This document shows positions 36,956 through 49,500 of a DNA stretch of 64,000 nucleotides, piece after piece. Each line of letters begins with the position of its first letter. Position 1 is the first letter of the stretch. Below the pieces are notes generated by a model that was given only the letters and a program-made list of their open reading frames with translations, did not search any database and was not told where the DNA came from. The translations under genes were made by a program, and so were the position numbers. This stretch comes from Leptodontidium sp. MPI-SDFR-AT-0119 (lineage: Eukaryota; Ascomycota; Leotiomycetes; Helotiales; Leptodontidiaceae): assembly GCA_020726505.1 (NCBI GenBank), contig JAHLEZ010000001.1:1364001-1428000 (forward strand). The letters are read 5' to 3'.

Positions 36956-37866
36956 GCGGTTTCACTTCAATCGTTTAGCGTTCAGAGAGCCCTCTTGACT
37001 TTCCAACTTACCACAGTCAAAAGCATCTGCCGCATAGGACTGGAGTCGCGGTCTGTTGTTCATGCCATGCTTGTAGGGATTAAGCAGAGGAGAGAAACAG
37101 GGATATGTGACGAGGGACTGACAGGGCACGAATACGAACGGGGTCAGGGAGGTGATGAGGCAAAGGCATGGATGATGATGGATGATGATGGATGATGGAT
37201 GGACAGCCCTCGATGCGCACACTCTTCGTTCTCTTCGGGATATGACGCGAAAAGTCATGGATTTCTCTTTCGCTTCTTCTAGACGGATGGCATCTTGGGG
37301 TTGGGTGGTCGTCTCTAGGTACCCTTTATGCTAGCAGCCGATGGCCCCTTCTAATACATCACTTTGATACACTTCGCATTGCGTGCATTTTTCCGGGCTC
37401 ACACTTCTGTTAAATATGATTTTCATGTGTTAGCTAGGCCTAATGGGAAACATGTGCGGCCGGAGGATCCTATAATGTAACGTCGTAAGTATTATCGCAC
37501 GCTTAGATCTGTGGGACAACTTCGCGTGTGAGGTCATTTGAAATTTACCAAGCAATAATGTAAACAACAAAGGTTTCGCTTAATCACTAACTCAAAGACC
37601 AAGTCAAATATCACTTAATTTTCTTTCAATTCTCAGCTCTGGTATATCTCTGCGTCGTAATTCCTCAAAAGACTAGCAAAGCATAATCCAGGTTGCCGTC
37701 ACATCCTCATCTGTAGGAAAAAACATGCCCGTCATAAGTCCTCATGATGGTCATCAAGTTGCTCATTGCTCATCCACCCGAGCCCCAGCCCATGTCTGCA
37801 CGCGCATCCAGCAAGACTTTTCCTCAACTCCATTCACTCAGCACTACTGTCAGAGTGAGAAACCAT
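36956..37866. other. Intergenic with GATG microsatellite
   Basis: A 0.9-kb convergent spacer between PKC1 and the prolyl-tRNA synthetase gene. It holds both 3' ends and a short GGATGATGAT repeat at about 37167-37203. No gene seen. Confidence 0.55.
37167..37203. repeat. GATG/GGATGATGAT microsatellite
   Basis: Tandem GATGATGATG and GATGGATG units, about 37 bases, 3' of PKC1. Likely polymorphic and without coding role. Confidence 0.8.
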
Positions 37867-39612
37867 CTAGTAACTCCGACCAAACATACACCACTTCTCG
37901 GCAAAAGACTCGCACTCGGGGTTCAAGCACTTGGTCTCTCCCTTGACAATGCCTTCTGGCTGCTCGAAAGGAATACACAAGCTCTTCATTCCCATGCTTG
38001 GAGCCTTCAATTGCTCTGGTCCCTCAGCCTCCTCTGGCTTGCCAGTCGTCAAGTCTTTAATTTTGTCCTCGCACTTCTCTGCCAGGCAGTGGGGAATCAA
38101 GACTACGTTTCTGGCGTCCAGGGCTGGAACGACCTCCTCCCAGTTGGTGATGTTGATGCGGTGCTCGCGGAAAGCTGCGTCGGCTTTGCTGTACATGTCG
38201 CTTTGGATGGTCTCGAGGAGCTTGGAGATCTCGGTGGCGAGATCGGCGATTGCGACCGTGCCCTTCTCACCGGTGTCGCGACGAGCGAAGGATACGACGG
38301 ACTTGGCGGCGTCCTTGGGACCGTACTCGAGACGGAGAGGAACACCCTTGAGCTCCCAGTCGTTAAACTTCCAGGCTGGAGTGTAACCGTCGCGAGTATC
38401 GTAATCAGCTCTGATTCCGGCCTTCTTGAGAGTCTCCTTCAACTCTTGCAATTGGTCGTAGTGCTTGGCCTTGTCTTCTGGGGTGGTGGATTTGTTGATG
38501 CCGACGGGGATGATGATGGCTTGGATCTTGGAAATACGAGGAGGGAGAACAAGACCTTTGTCGTCGCCGTGGATCATGACCATGACACCGATGACACGGG
38601 TGGACAGACCCCAGGAGTTTTGCCAGACGTGCAAGTGCTTGGCCTTGTCACCAACCTTTGGAGCCGGATCCTCGACTGTGATATCGAACATCTTACTGAA
38701 GTTCTGACCCAAACAATGGGATGTAGCTCCTTGGATACCACGACCATTGGATGGAATATAGCCTTCAACAGTTGTAGTATAGTATCCTCCAGCGAACTTC
38801 TCCTTCTCGGTTTTGCGGCCACGAACGACTGGAACGGCAAGCAATTGCTCGTAGACACCAGCATAGAGCTCAAGGATCTGCAAAACTTCCTCACCGGCCA
38901 ACTCCTCGGTCAAATGTGCGGTATGTCCCTCCTGCCATAAGAACTCTCTTGCGCGCAAGAAAGGAGTTGTCTGCTTGGCCTCCCATCTAACGACACTGTT
39001 CCATTGGTTGAGGCGGAGGGGAAGATCGCGATGACTTCTGATCCACTTCGAGTAGTATGGGTACATGACAGCTTCGGAGGTAGGACGGACTGCGACAGGG
39101 ACCTCGAGGTCTTTATCTCCACTATCATCGAGTCAGTCTCAATGTCGGGCAGAAAGGAGGGGTAAAATATACGCCTTGGTGACCCAAGCAAGCTCAGGCG
39201 CGAAACCCTCAACGTGATCCTTCTCCTTCTCCAAGGACTTCGAGGACAAGAACATTGGGAAACTGGCTTCCTCGACGTCCAAAGCCTCAATGCGCTCTTG
39301 GAACCACTTGCGAATCACGTTCCAAATGAACATAGAAGCAGGGCGGAGGATGAAGAAACCCGAGATCTCGTTGTAGTACTCGATCATCTCCGCCTTCAGG
39401 ACGACCTCCTGGTACCAGGCCGAGAAGTTCTCCGTCTTGCTAACTGTGATACCGTCCAGGTTGTCTGTCTTTTTGCTACTCCCACCAACCACGAGGGTGG
39501 CTTGTTTGGCCGATTTTGCGGCTTTCTCAGCTGCCATCTTGGCTTGTTTCTCTAATTTCTTGAGAGCGCTCTTGGAGGGCTCCGCTGGTGCTGCTGGTGC
39601 TGCGTCCGCCAT
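37867..39612 (-). CDS. Cytoplasmic prolyl-tRNA synthetase
   Basis: A class II aminoacyl-tRNA synthetase that charges tRNA-Pro in the cytosol. Exons, on the minus strand, are 39612-39173 and 39121-37867, about 564 residues, of the eukaryotic/archaeal type. An Ala/Lys-rich N-terminal extension (residues 1-45) leads into FSAWYQEVVLKAEMIEYY. Motif 1 and the proline-recognition region include RPTSEAVMYPYYSKWI. Motif 2 is seen in QWNSVVRWEAKQTTPFLRAR, and motif 3 in NGRGIQGATSHCLGQNFS. After the anticodon-binding domain comes the zinc-binding C-terminal domain with KCLNPECES and a terminal GRSY, as in eukaryotic enzymes. A long open frame on the opposite strand within this gene is a composition artefact. 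Confidence 0.96.
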
Positions 39613-40224
39613 GGCTGGTTATGTTTGTAGGTGATCGTTGTTGGTGTTGACACAAATGTGTTGATTCGGGTTTGTGACTCCAGCGGATAATTTGGCGGGG
39701 TCGAACTAGCTACATTCTTAAGCGATTAGCCAGCCTCGTGCTAAGGAAACCCCTGACATTTGGAACCTTTTCCCTAAGGTAATTCCAGTCTTCTTCAATT
39801 TTATGGGAGAAAACTATGCTCTCAAGCGATTTTGTAGCATTTTGAAGATCGAGACGAGCCATTTAATCACTAAAGTACGAAGATAGGATCCACTGGTAGA
39901 TTTTAGTTTTGAGAGGGAGGTTGGGATTGGCATGCCTGCTTCCATTTCTTGAAACCGTTTGAGAGATGAGCATAAGTAGATAGAGTACTATGTAATCTTG
40001 TCTCTTTCTGCTCTAGGACCACCAAATCAAGACATTTGAATATGCAAACTTAGAAATGTCAATAAACCCCACAAGGCTGAGAGAGGTCTGCTTATGTAAG
40101 AAAATTCGTGAGCTCCACTAGCTCGTCGCGCAGGAAATTCAGACGCGAGGTCCAAAAGATAGGTAGCCAGCAGTGAGCAAAACATCTTCGCCGCCACCTC
40201 AAAACCACACAACACATCACCAAA
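39613..40224. promoter_or_regulatory. Divergent promoter region of two essential genes
   Basis: The 612 bases separate the divergently starting prolyl-tRNA synthetase and CCT1 genes, so both promoters lie here. No defined element recognised. Confidence 0.5.
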
Positions 40225-42111
40225 ATGGGATCTCTCTTTGAACAGCCTCGAAACGCCGGAACTCTGTGTAGGACAAAAGAATCTCCGGAGAATTTAGAGC
40301 ACGTAGCTAACTAACATCAACAGTCCTCGGCGGTACTAAAGTCTCAGGCCAGGATATCAGAGAAGCAAACGGTGAGAAAGTTTTCTAGAGCTTAGGATGA
40401 AGGAATACTGACATTTTGAATAGTCCTCGCAACACAAGCTATTGCAAATGTTGTCAAGAGCTCCTTCGGTCCAAGTGGGTTGGATAAGGTATGGCTTGTG
40501 TTGCCCTGAACTTCCCCTAGATTCTACAACATTTTCAAAGGGTACCAGCTAACAACCCTACGGATGATGGTGGACGATATCGGAGATGTCACAGTTACGA
40601 ACGATGGCGCAACTATTCTCAGTCTTCTGGACGTCGAACATCCGGCAGGAAAGATTCTGGTTGATTTGGCACAACAACAAGACAAGGAGGTTGGAGATGG
40701 AACGACGTCTGTGGTCATAATCGCAGCAGAGCTTCTCCGAAGAGCGAACGAACTGATGAAGAACCGAATACATCCTACTACGATCATTACCGGCTACCGT
40801 TTAGCTCTCCGCGAAGCTGTTAAGTACATGCACGAGAATATCAGTGTCAAGGTTGACCAGTTGGGACGGGAATCTTTGATCAGCATTGCCAAAACCTCCA
40901 TGTCCAGCAAGATCATCGGATCAGACTCCGATTTCTTCGCAAACATGGTTGTGGATGCTATGCAGGCCGTCAAGTCAACAAACAACAGACAGGAGGTCAA
41001 ATACCCAGTTAAGGCCGTCAATATCCTCAAGGCACACGGAAAGGGGGCTCTAGAGTCTATATTGGTTAAGGGTTATGCGTTAAACTGCACAGTTGCATCA
41101 CAGGCAATGAAGACCAGAATCTTCGACGCCAAGATTGCCGTCCTCGACATGAACCTGCAGAAAGAGAGAATGAAGCTGGGAGTTCACATTACAATCGACG
41201 ACCCTCAACAGCTGGAGGAGATTCGAAAGCGGGAAGCTGGTATTGTGATGGACCGCGTGGAGATGATCCTGAAGTCCGGCGCAAATGTCATCTTCACGAC
41301 CAAGGGTATCGATGACTTGTGCCTGAAGCTTTTCATCGAGAAGGGCGCTATGGGAGTACGCAGATGCAAGAAAGAGGATCTTCGAAGAATAGCCAAGGCA
41401 ACTGGTGCTACACTGATCAGTTCCTTGTCAGATCTCAACGGTGATGAGAAGTTCGAAGCTTCATCGTTAGGTCACGCCGAGGAGGTCTCTCAAGAGAGAA
41501 TCTCAGACGATGAGTGCATCTTAGTCAAGGGTACCAAGGTCCACACATCGGCATCCATCATTCTCCGAGGATCCAATGACTATCAACTCGACGAGATGGA
41601 GAGATCTGTACACGACTCGCTCTGTGCTGTCAAGCGAACCCTCGAAAGTGGTAGCATCGTACCAGGTGGTGGTGCGGTTGAGACCGCTCTTCACATCTAC
41701 TTGGAGGAATTCGCAGGAACCGTTGGATCAAGAGAGCAGCTTGCCATTGGCGAGTTTGCTCAAGCTCTTCTCGTCATCCCAAAAACCCTCGCTGTCAACG
41801 CCGCCAAGGACTCTTCCGAGCTTGTAGCACAACTCCGTTCCCGACACGCTCTCTCCCAACGAATCCAGGATGGAGATGCCAACGAGGACGAGAAGACCAT
41901 TGCCAAGAAGAAGAACTACAAGAACTACGGTCTGGACTTGACCAAGGGCAAGGTGGTTGATGAGATCAAGGCTGGTGTTTTGGAGCCGAGCATGAGCAAG
42001 ATCAGACAGTTGAAGTCAGCTGTGGAAGCGTGCATATCTATTATGCGAATTGACACGCTCATAAAACTGGATCCTCCACAACAGGGAGAGGACGATGGAC
42101 ACGGTCACTGA
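40225..42111 (+). CDS. TCP1: Chaperonin CCT subunit alpha
   Basis: The alpha subunit of the eight-membered cytosolic chaperonin that folds actin and tubulin. Exons are 40225-40267, 40324-40371, 40424-40488 and a long last exon ending at 42111. From the ATG at 40564, the last exon gives a total of about 567 residues. Markers are [39 protein letters not shown], the ATP-site GDGTTS and the late PGGGAVE. The identity as alpha rather than another subunit follows from the GLDKMMVDD context and the [18 protein letters not shown] end. The base before the conserved MMVDD is preceded by CTACGG instead of CTACAG, so the acceptor is unusual. Use of the AG at 40547-40548 instead would add five residues (LTTLR) in frame. 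Confidence 0.93.
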
Positions 42112-43190
42112 GCTTTTTGAGCGATGCTTGTAATATAATGAGACTAGATCGTGGTGTTCACGGAAGGAAAAGCACCGAATAGAAGCCTTACACAGCAGGC
42201 CCACACTTTACCGAATGTCCTCAAAATCATCAAGACTTGTAATGCTAGTGAAAGAATCATTATGTTCTCTACCAAGGTGTTGTGTCTGTGAAGTAGCTTG
42301 ATTTGATTGTGTTGTTGATGGCTCTTGGGGTTCGCTTAATTCGTGTCTACCAAACTAGGTCCAGGCAAAACAGCCAATCCTCTGCAATGGGAATCAACTT
42401 CTATTCAAGTCCCGCATCCTAGTAATCTACATTTCTAAGTCGATTCCCTCACATGTACAAAGCTTCCAATCCAGAATCAGTATGAGTCCCCCGAGGATCG
42501 GTTCAGAATGGGCACTTGGTCGGAACAACCCTTCTATCATTCACCTCAACGGTACAGTATCAGCAGTCAATTCTAGCTCATTGCCTAAAAATATGCTAGA
42601 CGTTCAGAAACGTATACGTTTGAGCGGCGGGAGTTGATCACGTTTGCATTCTGCGAGCCACATTCGGTCAGGGAAGAGCTCTGGTAAGTCCCAGGATAAT
42701 TGTCTAGCTTCGCTATGATTCATTGACTGCTGTTACAATTGGATTGAAGCTCTTGTCGCTCAGGAGTTTCAGGTGACCTACCTCAGGTATCTTGATATTC
42801 AGGCGGTAATGAAAGTTCTGCTCCTCAAGCAATGACCTAGAGATGCTTGGTCATTTAGTGACCCAGGAACGCTGTACATCCCGCAATCCAGCCCTACTCC
42901 AGATTTATGAGATTAGCGGCTGTTATAATCGTTATGTCTTGTAGCAGAATCCAGTTGCAAAAGCATAGGCACTGGTACTCCAGGTTAAATCAAAACCCAA
43001 TGGCTTCCTCTTCCCAAAACATGAGCTTGCACTCATGTCACGCATCCCATACCGAAAACAAAGGTGTTTGCAAAAAATTTCGATGATTCTTTTGTACAAC
43101 GGCATCGACCTCTTCTACAAAGCCGCGAAGTCCTTCTTCCCTTCTAACCCCCTCCCATCTAACAAACGAAACTCCATTATACACATCCCC
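42112..43190. other. Intergenic, 1.1 kb
   Basis: Convergent spacer between CCT1 and the Rieske gene; no gene recognised. It contains a perfect 14-base palindrome, AAACGTATACGTTT, at 42608-42621. Confidence 0.5.
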
Positions 43191-44116
43191 TTAACCAATA
43201 ACGAGCGCATTCTCATCGGCGAAGTCGTATTCTGGAATCTCGAGATTTAATGGCGCTGGGCCTCTGCGAATACGTCCGGAAATATCGTAGTGAGAACCGT
43301 GGCAGGGGCAGAACCATCCTCCGAAGTCACCGGCCTCGCCGATGGGTACGCATCCTAGATGTGTGCAGACACCTACGTATTGTTAGTACCGCTGTTTGTA
43401 TTGTGGGATTGGCTTTGGAAGTAACATACCAACCATGATCAACCATTCGGGCTTCTTAACACGGTCCTCATCCTTTTGGGGATCACGCAATGACTCGACC
43501 TTGACAGACTCGGCCTCCTTGATCTCATCTGCTGTTCGGTGACGGATGAAAACTGGCTTTCCTCGCCATTTGACAATAACCTATAACCATCAGCATCCAC
43601 CCTGGCTCCAATTGACTCATCAAACCTACGTTCTTGCCCTCAGGGATGGCCGAAAGGTCGACCTCAACCTTGGCCATGGCCAAAACATCTGCGGAAGCAG
43701 ACATGTTGACCAGGAAATCTGCAGAGACATCAATTGTCAGCGCCATATCCCAATTGATATATTCCCATCATTCCATAGCTTCCAAAGCCTTTTCCATGAC
43801 CTCCGATCCAGTTCGCCTCCTGTAGCAACGTACCTTGCACCGTAGCCTTCGCACCGGCAGCCGTCAAGGCACCCATCGTCCCAACCATAAAGTATTGGAA
43901 GAGCAAGTTGGAGTTCGTGCCTGACTTGCTCCTGTAGTTGCTGAAGTCGGGGATCTTGCTGCCGGCATCGTTGCCCATGCCACGGAAGGGCGAGTCGAAC
44001 GAGCTCGTTGATGCATCACGCTTCGCGGCGGAGGTAGAGAGGGCGCGGACAGCGAGCGAGTTGCTGCGTGGGATGGTCCGCAGCAGCGTGCGCGAGGTGT
44101 GTGTGAGAGAGGCCAT
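43191..44116 (-). CDS. RIP1: Ubiquinol-cytochrome c reductase Rieske iron-sulfur subunit
   Basis: The 2Fe-2S subunit of mitochondrial complex III, which moves electrons from ubiquinol to cytochrome c1. Exons, on the minus strand, are 44116-43834, 43718-43630, 43580-43430 and 43372-43191, about 234 residues. The N-terminus ([20 protein letters not shown]) is a mitochondrial presequence. The single membrane helix lies around [19 protein letters not shown], followed by the flexible hinge with [10 protein letters not shown]. The cluster-binding motifs are CTHLGC and CPCHGS, with the usual spacing. The last strand ends in [10 protein letters not shown]. The intron between exons 3 and 4 falls directly before the CTHLGC motif. 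All key residues are present. Confidence 0.97.
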
Positions 44117-45485
44117 TGCTGCGTGTGGTGGGCTTCGAGGTTGAGATGTGTTGACTGTCGTGATGGTCTGAGGGAGGTTTTTGGGATGGATCCGGCTCGA
44201 GCTTTGATGATTAGTTTTTGCTGGCTGTGATTGGTCGGTTGTGGAGCTTGAATGCTTCTCTCGTGTAAACTCGGGAACTCGAACGACGTTCGCTGGAAAG
44301 ACAACACGACTTTGAAATTGGAAAAGCTCTTATTTAAAAGTCAAGATAGCTACTGTTATGCACCCAGGCATTGCTATGGGAAGTCCCTTTTGGCTGCCCA
44401 AATTGTTTTTTGCAGCCTTCTCCTTCCTCCTTTCTTCATGTTGCTGCTGCGGGTCTAGTTTTATCAAAATGGTCAAGGCCATAGTCAGTTGTCTTGACAC
44501 CCCTCTCCACCATCCTCATTACCTTTCTTACGTGTGGTGTTGATTTCGGCTTGGCAATATGTCCGATTTCCAATGCCTCGCAGCCAGAGATGCTCGCTCT
44601 AGTCTGGGGCTGATTGAACTGGTTCACGTATTAGCTATTCAGCACGTCTTGATAGCAATGTGAGGGAGCTTTGTTGTCAGAAATGAGGCAGTAATTTGGA
44701 TTAAGATGTAGATTGCACTGGTCTATTTATCAGTTGATTCTTTAAAATCAAGGTTGGATTAGTGGTCCTAGTATTCACTGTCCTCCTGAGCCTTGAGAAA
44801 ATGAAGTGCCTCCTGTGGATGGTTTAGTTACTTCTTATCAAAGGGGGGCTTGACCGAAGAGCTTGTGCGGATCGAAGAGTGGAATTTCTTTTATAAATTA
44901 AGCAATTTTTTGATGCTTTCCTTTGAGCAGGATGGTTAACATACAGCTAGATATAAGAGCCCTTCTGGCTGTCTGCTTGAAGTACCCGCTTCCCCGCAGT
45001 GCGGTGTGCTGTTGTATGGGAGTCACGGATTACAGGCTCTCTTTCTAAAAAGAGATACCGTAGCTTGTCATGCGTTTTGAAGTCTCAAAAATAGAGGTAA
45101 AGGACTTAGGGGAAAGAGACTGCTCAGTGATAATGGTCATGTGATCACCACACAGAAGCTCGAACGACAGCCCAGAGTGCGTGATTTCTCCAGTCATTGG
45201 CTATGACAACAAGAAATTTCGATTACCCTGGAAGCTGGAGTCTCAAGGATGATAAAGATGTGGTAAGTACGATGCGGCAATACCTAGGTACGATTCGAGC
45301 CGCAGACCTCCATTTAAGCCATGACGTATCGTGGGTCCATGGCTCGACTAAGATGATAGCGTCAACATGTCACATATTTTAGAACAGGACCAATTGCTTC
45401 TTTTCCTTCCTTCAACAACAATCAAATACCCTTCTTTCCATTCAAAGGTCTCCCATCTACTCTTAATCCTCAAAACAAATTCAAA
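44117..45485. other. Intergenic, 1.4 kb, divergent promoters
   Basis: The region holds the promoters of the Rieske gene (left) and the small hydrophilic protein gene (right). I see no gene, tRNA or repeat in it. The 180 bases before the right-hand start are pyrimidine-rich. Confidence 0.5.
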
Positions 45486-46098
45486 ATGAACGGAAACTCC
45501 AACGTCGGAAACTCCCAGGTCTACGAAGACGGAGATCAGAAGAATGCTCCTCAGTCCCAGGCCGAGCAAGAGAAGAAGGATTCTAGATTCCACGAGGGCA
45601 AGGCGAATAGCCACAAAGCCAATGACTCTAGGAAGTACCCTCTTTGCTCTTCCCCCTGATCTTGAAGCTAACATGTTTGCCTTTCAGAGGACGAGAGAAC
45701 CATTGCCAACAAGCTCGCTCGCGAGGAGAAGGTACGTTTTGCCAACAGAGTTCCTGAGAAGAGTATGACATGTCAGATAAATGACCATACTGACAAAATG
45801 CAGCGTCAGAACGAGGATGATGACGAGAGCGAGGAAACCAAGGCACTGAAAAAGGACCCAACATTGCCCGTAAGTACCACTTAATCCGCCTGGGTTTTGT
45901 ACTGTACGCCCCAAGAAGACGGATCGCCTAATCTAATACGTCTCTTGCTGGGTTCCACGGGTTTGCATAGTTGTCATACCAAGTGCTAACGCGAGGCAGG
46001 CTAGAATGCACGGCAACGAGCCTAGCAAGGGAGCAAAGATCGATGCTCAAATACAAGCTGAGGAGGAAGAGGAGCTGAGAAGAAAGGGCAAGGCATAA
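45486..46098 (+). CDS. Small hydrophilic protein of unknown function, one frame conflict
   Basis: The four exon pieces are 45486-45634, 45688-45731, 45804-45869 and 46000-46098, about 118 residues. The protein is highly hydrophilic: Asn/Gln/Asp-rich N-terminus (MNGNSNVGNSQVYEDGDQ), Lys/His-rich middle (FHEGKANSHKANDS) and an acidic, helical C-terminus (IDAQIQAEEEEELRRKG). Exons 2-4 join cleanly. The first junction does not: keeping exon 1 and exon 2 in their evident frames leaves one base too many just before the donor at 45635. Either the gene carries a one-base insertion there or the sequence has an error. Similar small proteins are widespread in filamentous ascomycetes, and I know no function for them. 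Confidence 0.6.
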
Positions 46099-46588
46099 TG
46101 AATGAGGATATATCGGTGTAGTTATAGGGAGTGATGAATCCTTGGTCATCTGTGTAGAAGTACAAGAAATGGACGTTCTGATACTAACACCAGCATTCTA
46201 TATTCTCAAGATAGCAAATTAGGTTTAGGAGGTTTTCGTTTGTAAACAAATGTGACAATCAGTGGCGGTTATAAAAATTGGTAGAGAACAGAGAAGAGAA
46301 GGCTTGACCACAATGCGGTAATTGCCTCATGGGTTCATGCAGGGTCACCGTACTATGCACGAGGCGGAAAGCGAGGCCAGGCCAGGAACCCTGAGCCCAG
46401 CTGCACTTCAAAGTCTCACGAACTCAAGCATCCCAGGAACTTACATTCAGAACTTCTTGCCAACAAATTCTCTGTTAAAAGTTGCATCGCTAAGCATTAT
46501 TGCAGCTTGAGGACATCCGACCTTGTCCTATAGCTCCCCTCTCCTCCATCCATGACTTCGCCCAGATGACCGTCGAAGCTTCACAACC
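46099..46588. other. Intergenic, 0.49 kb
   Basis: No gene seen. It contains the promoter of VPS15. Confidence 0.5.
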
Positions 46589-49500
46589 ATGGGACAAGGC
46601 TTCTCCCTCACAACGCTCAACGCGGGCTCTGCGGGCATCGATGTCCCAGAGCTTTCAGACCTGACTTATGAAAAGTCTATGGGAGGCGCGCGGTTCATGA
46701 AAAGCATACGAGCCCGGCATCAGGATGGATTGGTTCTCGTGAAAGTGGTGGTCAAGCCATATGCCATGAGGCTAGAGAAATACAAACGGAAAATCATACG
46801 TCAGTTTGTTGACTCCAAATCGTATTTACAAGTGCTAATATCTCTTTTCAGAGGAAAGAAAAGCTCTGGCAGATGTTCCCAATGCGCTTGCCTACCAACG
46901 AATCGTGGAGACCGAAACGGGGGGGTTTCTCGTTCGACAATACCTCTACAGCTCCATCTACGATCGCATGAGCACTCGACCTTTCCTAGAAGACATCGAG
47001 AAGAAATGGCTTGCTTTTCAACTTTTATGCAGCGTTCGAGACTGCCACGCTCGGGACATATTTCATGGGGATATCAAAACGGAGAATACATTGGTTACGT
47101 CATGGAATTGGCTGTATTTGTCGGACTTCTCGTCTTCATTCAAACCTACGACTCTGCCAGAAGATAACCCAGCGGACTTCTCATACTTCTTCGATACGGC
47201 TGGAAGGCGAACCTGCTACCTTGCTCCAGAACGCTTTTTAGCATCTGGTGAAATCCCGGACCCGAAAGCGCAGATTACGTGGGCGATGGATGTCTTCAGT
47301 GCTGGATGTGTTATAGCTGAACTATTCTTGGAATCGCCTATTTTCAACCTGAGCCAGCTTTACAAGTACAAAAGAGGGGAGTACGATCCGGTCACGGCCT
47401 CGTTGAGTAGGATAGCAGACAAAGACGTGCGGGAAATGATTGCCCATATGATAAATGTTGACCCCGAATCGAGGTATACGGCAGAGCAATATCTTGAATT
47501 TTGGAGAAAGAAAGTATTTCCAGATTATTTCTACAGTTTTCTACACCAGTATATGGGTCTCATCACGGATCCATCGTCAGGAAGAACGCCAATCTCAGGA
47601 GCTTCGGCCAATCTGGGAGAAGCTGACGAACGCATAGACCGGATCTACTACGATTTCGACAAGATTTCTTATTTCCTGGGCTACGAGAATGAGAAAAGGG
47701 TGGCCCCTGTGAAGGCTCCATACACTGCAGGAGGCCTGAAGGTCTTGCCGGTGCATCTCAATATACCGAACAATGAGCACCAGTCTTCCGTTGTCGAGTC
47801 GAGACCAACAGATGATGGGACTCTCATATTCCTCGCCTTGGTAGTATCGTCCATTCGAAATACTGCGCGAGCAACAGCTAAGGTCAGAGCATGCGATATC
47901 CTGCTGGCCTTCTCTGAGCGCTTGACAGATGAGGCTAAGCTTGATAGAGTACTACCATATTTGGTTGCCTTACTTAACGACAAGGTAGACATGGTCAAAG
48001 TGGCTGCCATACGGACGTTAACTCAGCTCATGGCCCTTGTTACTGTGGTTTCTCCTGTCAACGCCCATGTTTTCCCAGAGTACATCTTGCCTCGAATGCA
48101 AGTGTTCCTTCCCGGATCGCCTTCGGAGCCTGGGCCGTTGGGTCGGGCAACATATGCAGCTTGCCTGGGTAGTCTTGCAACTTCAGCCTCGCGGTTTCTG
48201 GACATGGTTGCCACATTAAGGGCGGACGGGTCTCTGCCCACCGCAGATCCCGAAGCAGAAGATGGCAATGCTGCTGGTGCAGAGATTCAAGGGCTTTTCG
48301 ACAATTCCAGAGCGGAGCTTATTGAGCTGTTCGAGGCCCATACCAAGGCATTGATCACTGATAGCGATTCTGCTGTCAGGCGCGCATTCCTGGGTTCTGT
48401 ACCGGAATTGTGCATGTTTTTCGGAACTGCAGACTCGAATGATATCATCCTGAGTCATCTAAACACATACCTCAACGATCGGAACTGGATGCTTAAATGT
48501 GCATTTTTCGAGACAATCGTTGGCGTTGCAACGTTTCTTGGAGGTACCAGTCTGGAGGAGTTCATCCTACCACTGATGGTCCAGGCACTGACAGACCCCG
48601 AAGAGTTCGTCATCGCGAGTGTACTTCGATCACTCGCTAGCATGGCAGAGTTGGGTTTATTTCAACGCTCCAAGATCTGGGAGCTTGTCGAGATTGTGGC
48701 TCGATTTACAATGCACCCTAATATCTGGATACGAGAAGCTGCCACTATGTTTATATCATCCGCGACAATTTTCCTTTCGGTCGCGGACACTCAATGCATT
48801 GTGCATCCCCTAATCAGACCATTTCTCAAGACGGCCGCTAACGACTTCTCCGAACTTGGACTGCTAGACAATCTGAAGAAGCCAATCTCACGCGCCGTTC
48901 TGGACCTTGCTGTAACATGGGCAACTAAGGTTGACCGAGGTATATTTTGGAAACCAGTTCCTCAACTGCGGACCTTCTCGCTCGATTCCAACAATCATGG
49001 CCTCACGTCGATCTCCGGCAAGGACTTTGGCTACCATGCGTTGCAGAAGGTCCCGAAGAATGAAGAGGATGAGCAGTGGCTTGCGAAATTGAGGAACATG
49101 GGGCTCGGGAGCGACGATGATTTCAAGCTGCTTGTGTTGCGTGAGTATATTTGGCGGCTTGCAATGTCCAAGGCACGAGAAACCACGCAACACCCGGCAT
49201 ACCTCAACAATGTGATCAATCTTCGCAACATTGGAATCACTCCACAGACAGTCATGTTTGATGAGCAACAACCCCTTGATGAACCTCTTCGGCGACTCAA
49301 CAGTGGATCTGATGGCGGTGACAGAGTCCCACATACTATTGCAGATGCATTACTCGATGCTTCGATGACAATCGACGATTCTATTGCGAGGAGACGACGT
49401 TCTGCGTTCAACACTCATAAAGCTCGAGTCGGCAGTCAAGTTGGTACATTATCTACAGGGACGAATGGTCGCGGTGGTCGGTCTCCTGTTTCTCCATCCT

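Noticed and set aside
37744..38940. A 398-codon open frame on the + strand
   Set aside because: It is antisense to the conserved prolyl-tRNA synthetase and has no family features; Leu/Val-rich composition is typical of the reverse strand of charged coding sequence.
43035..43250. A 71-codon + strand frame at the Rieske 3' end
   Set aside because: It overlaps the end of the Rieske gene on the other strand and has no independent support.
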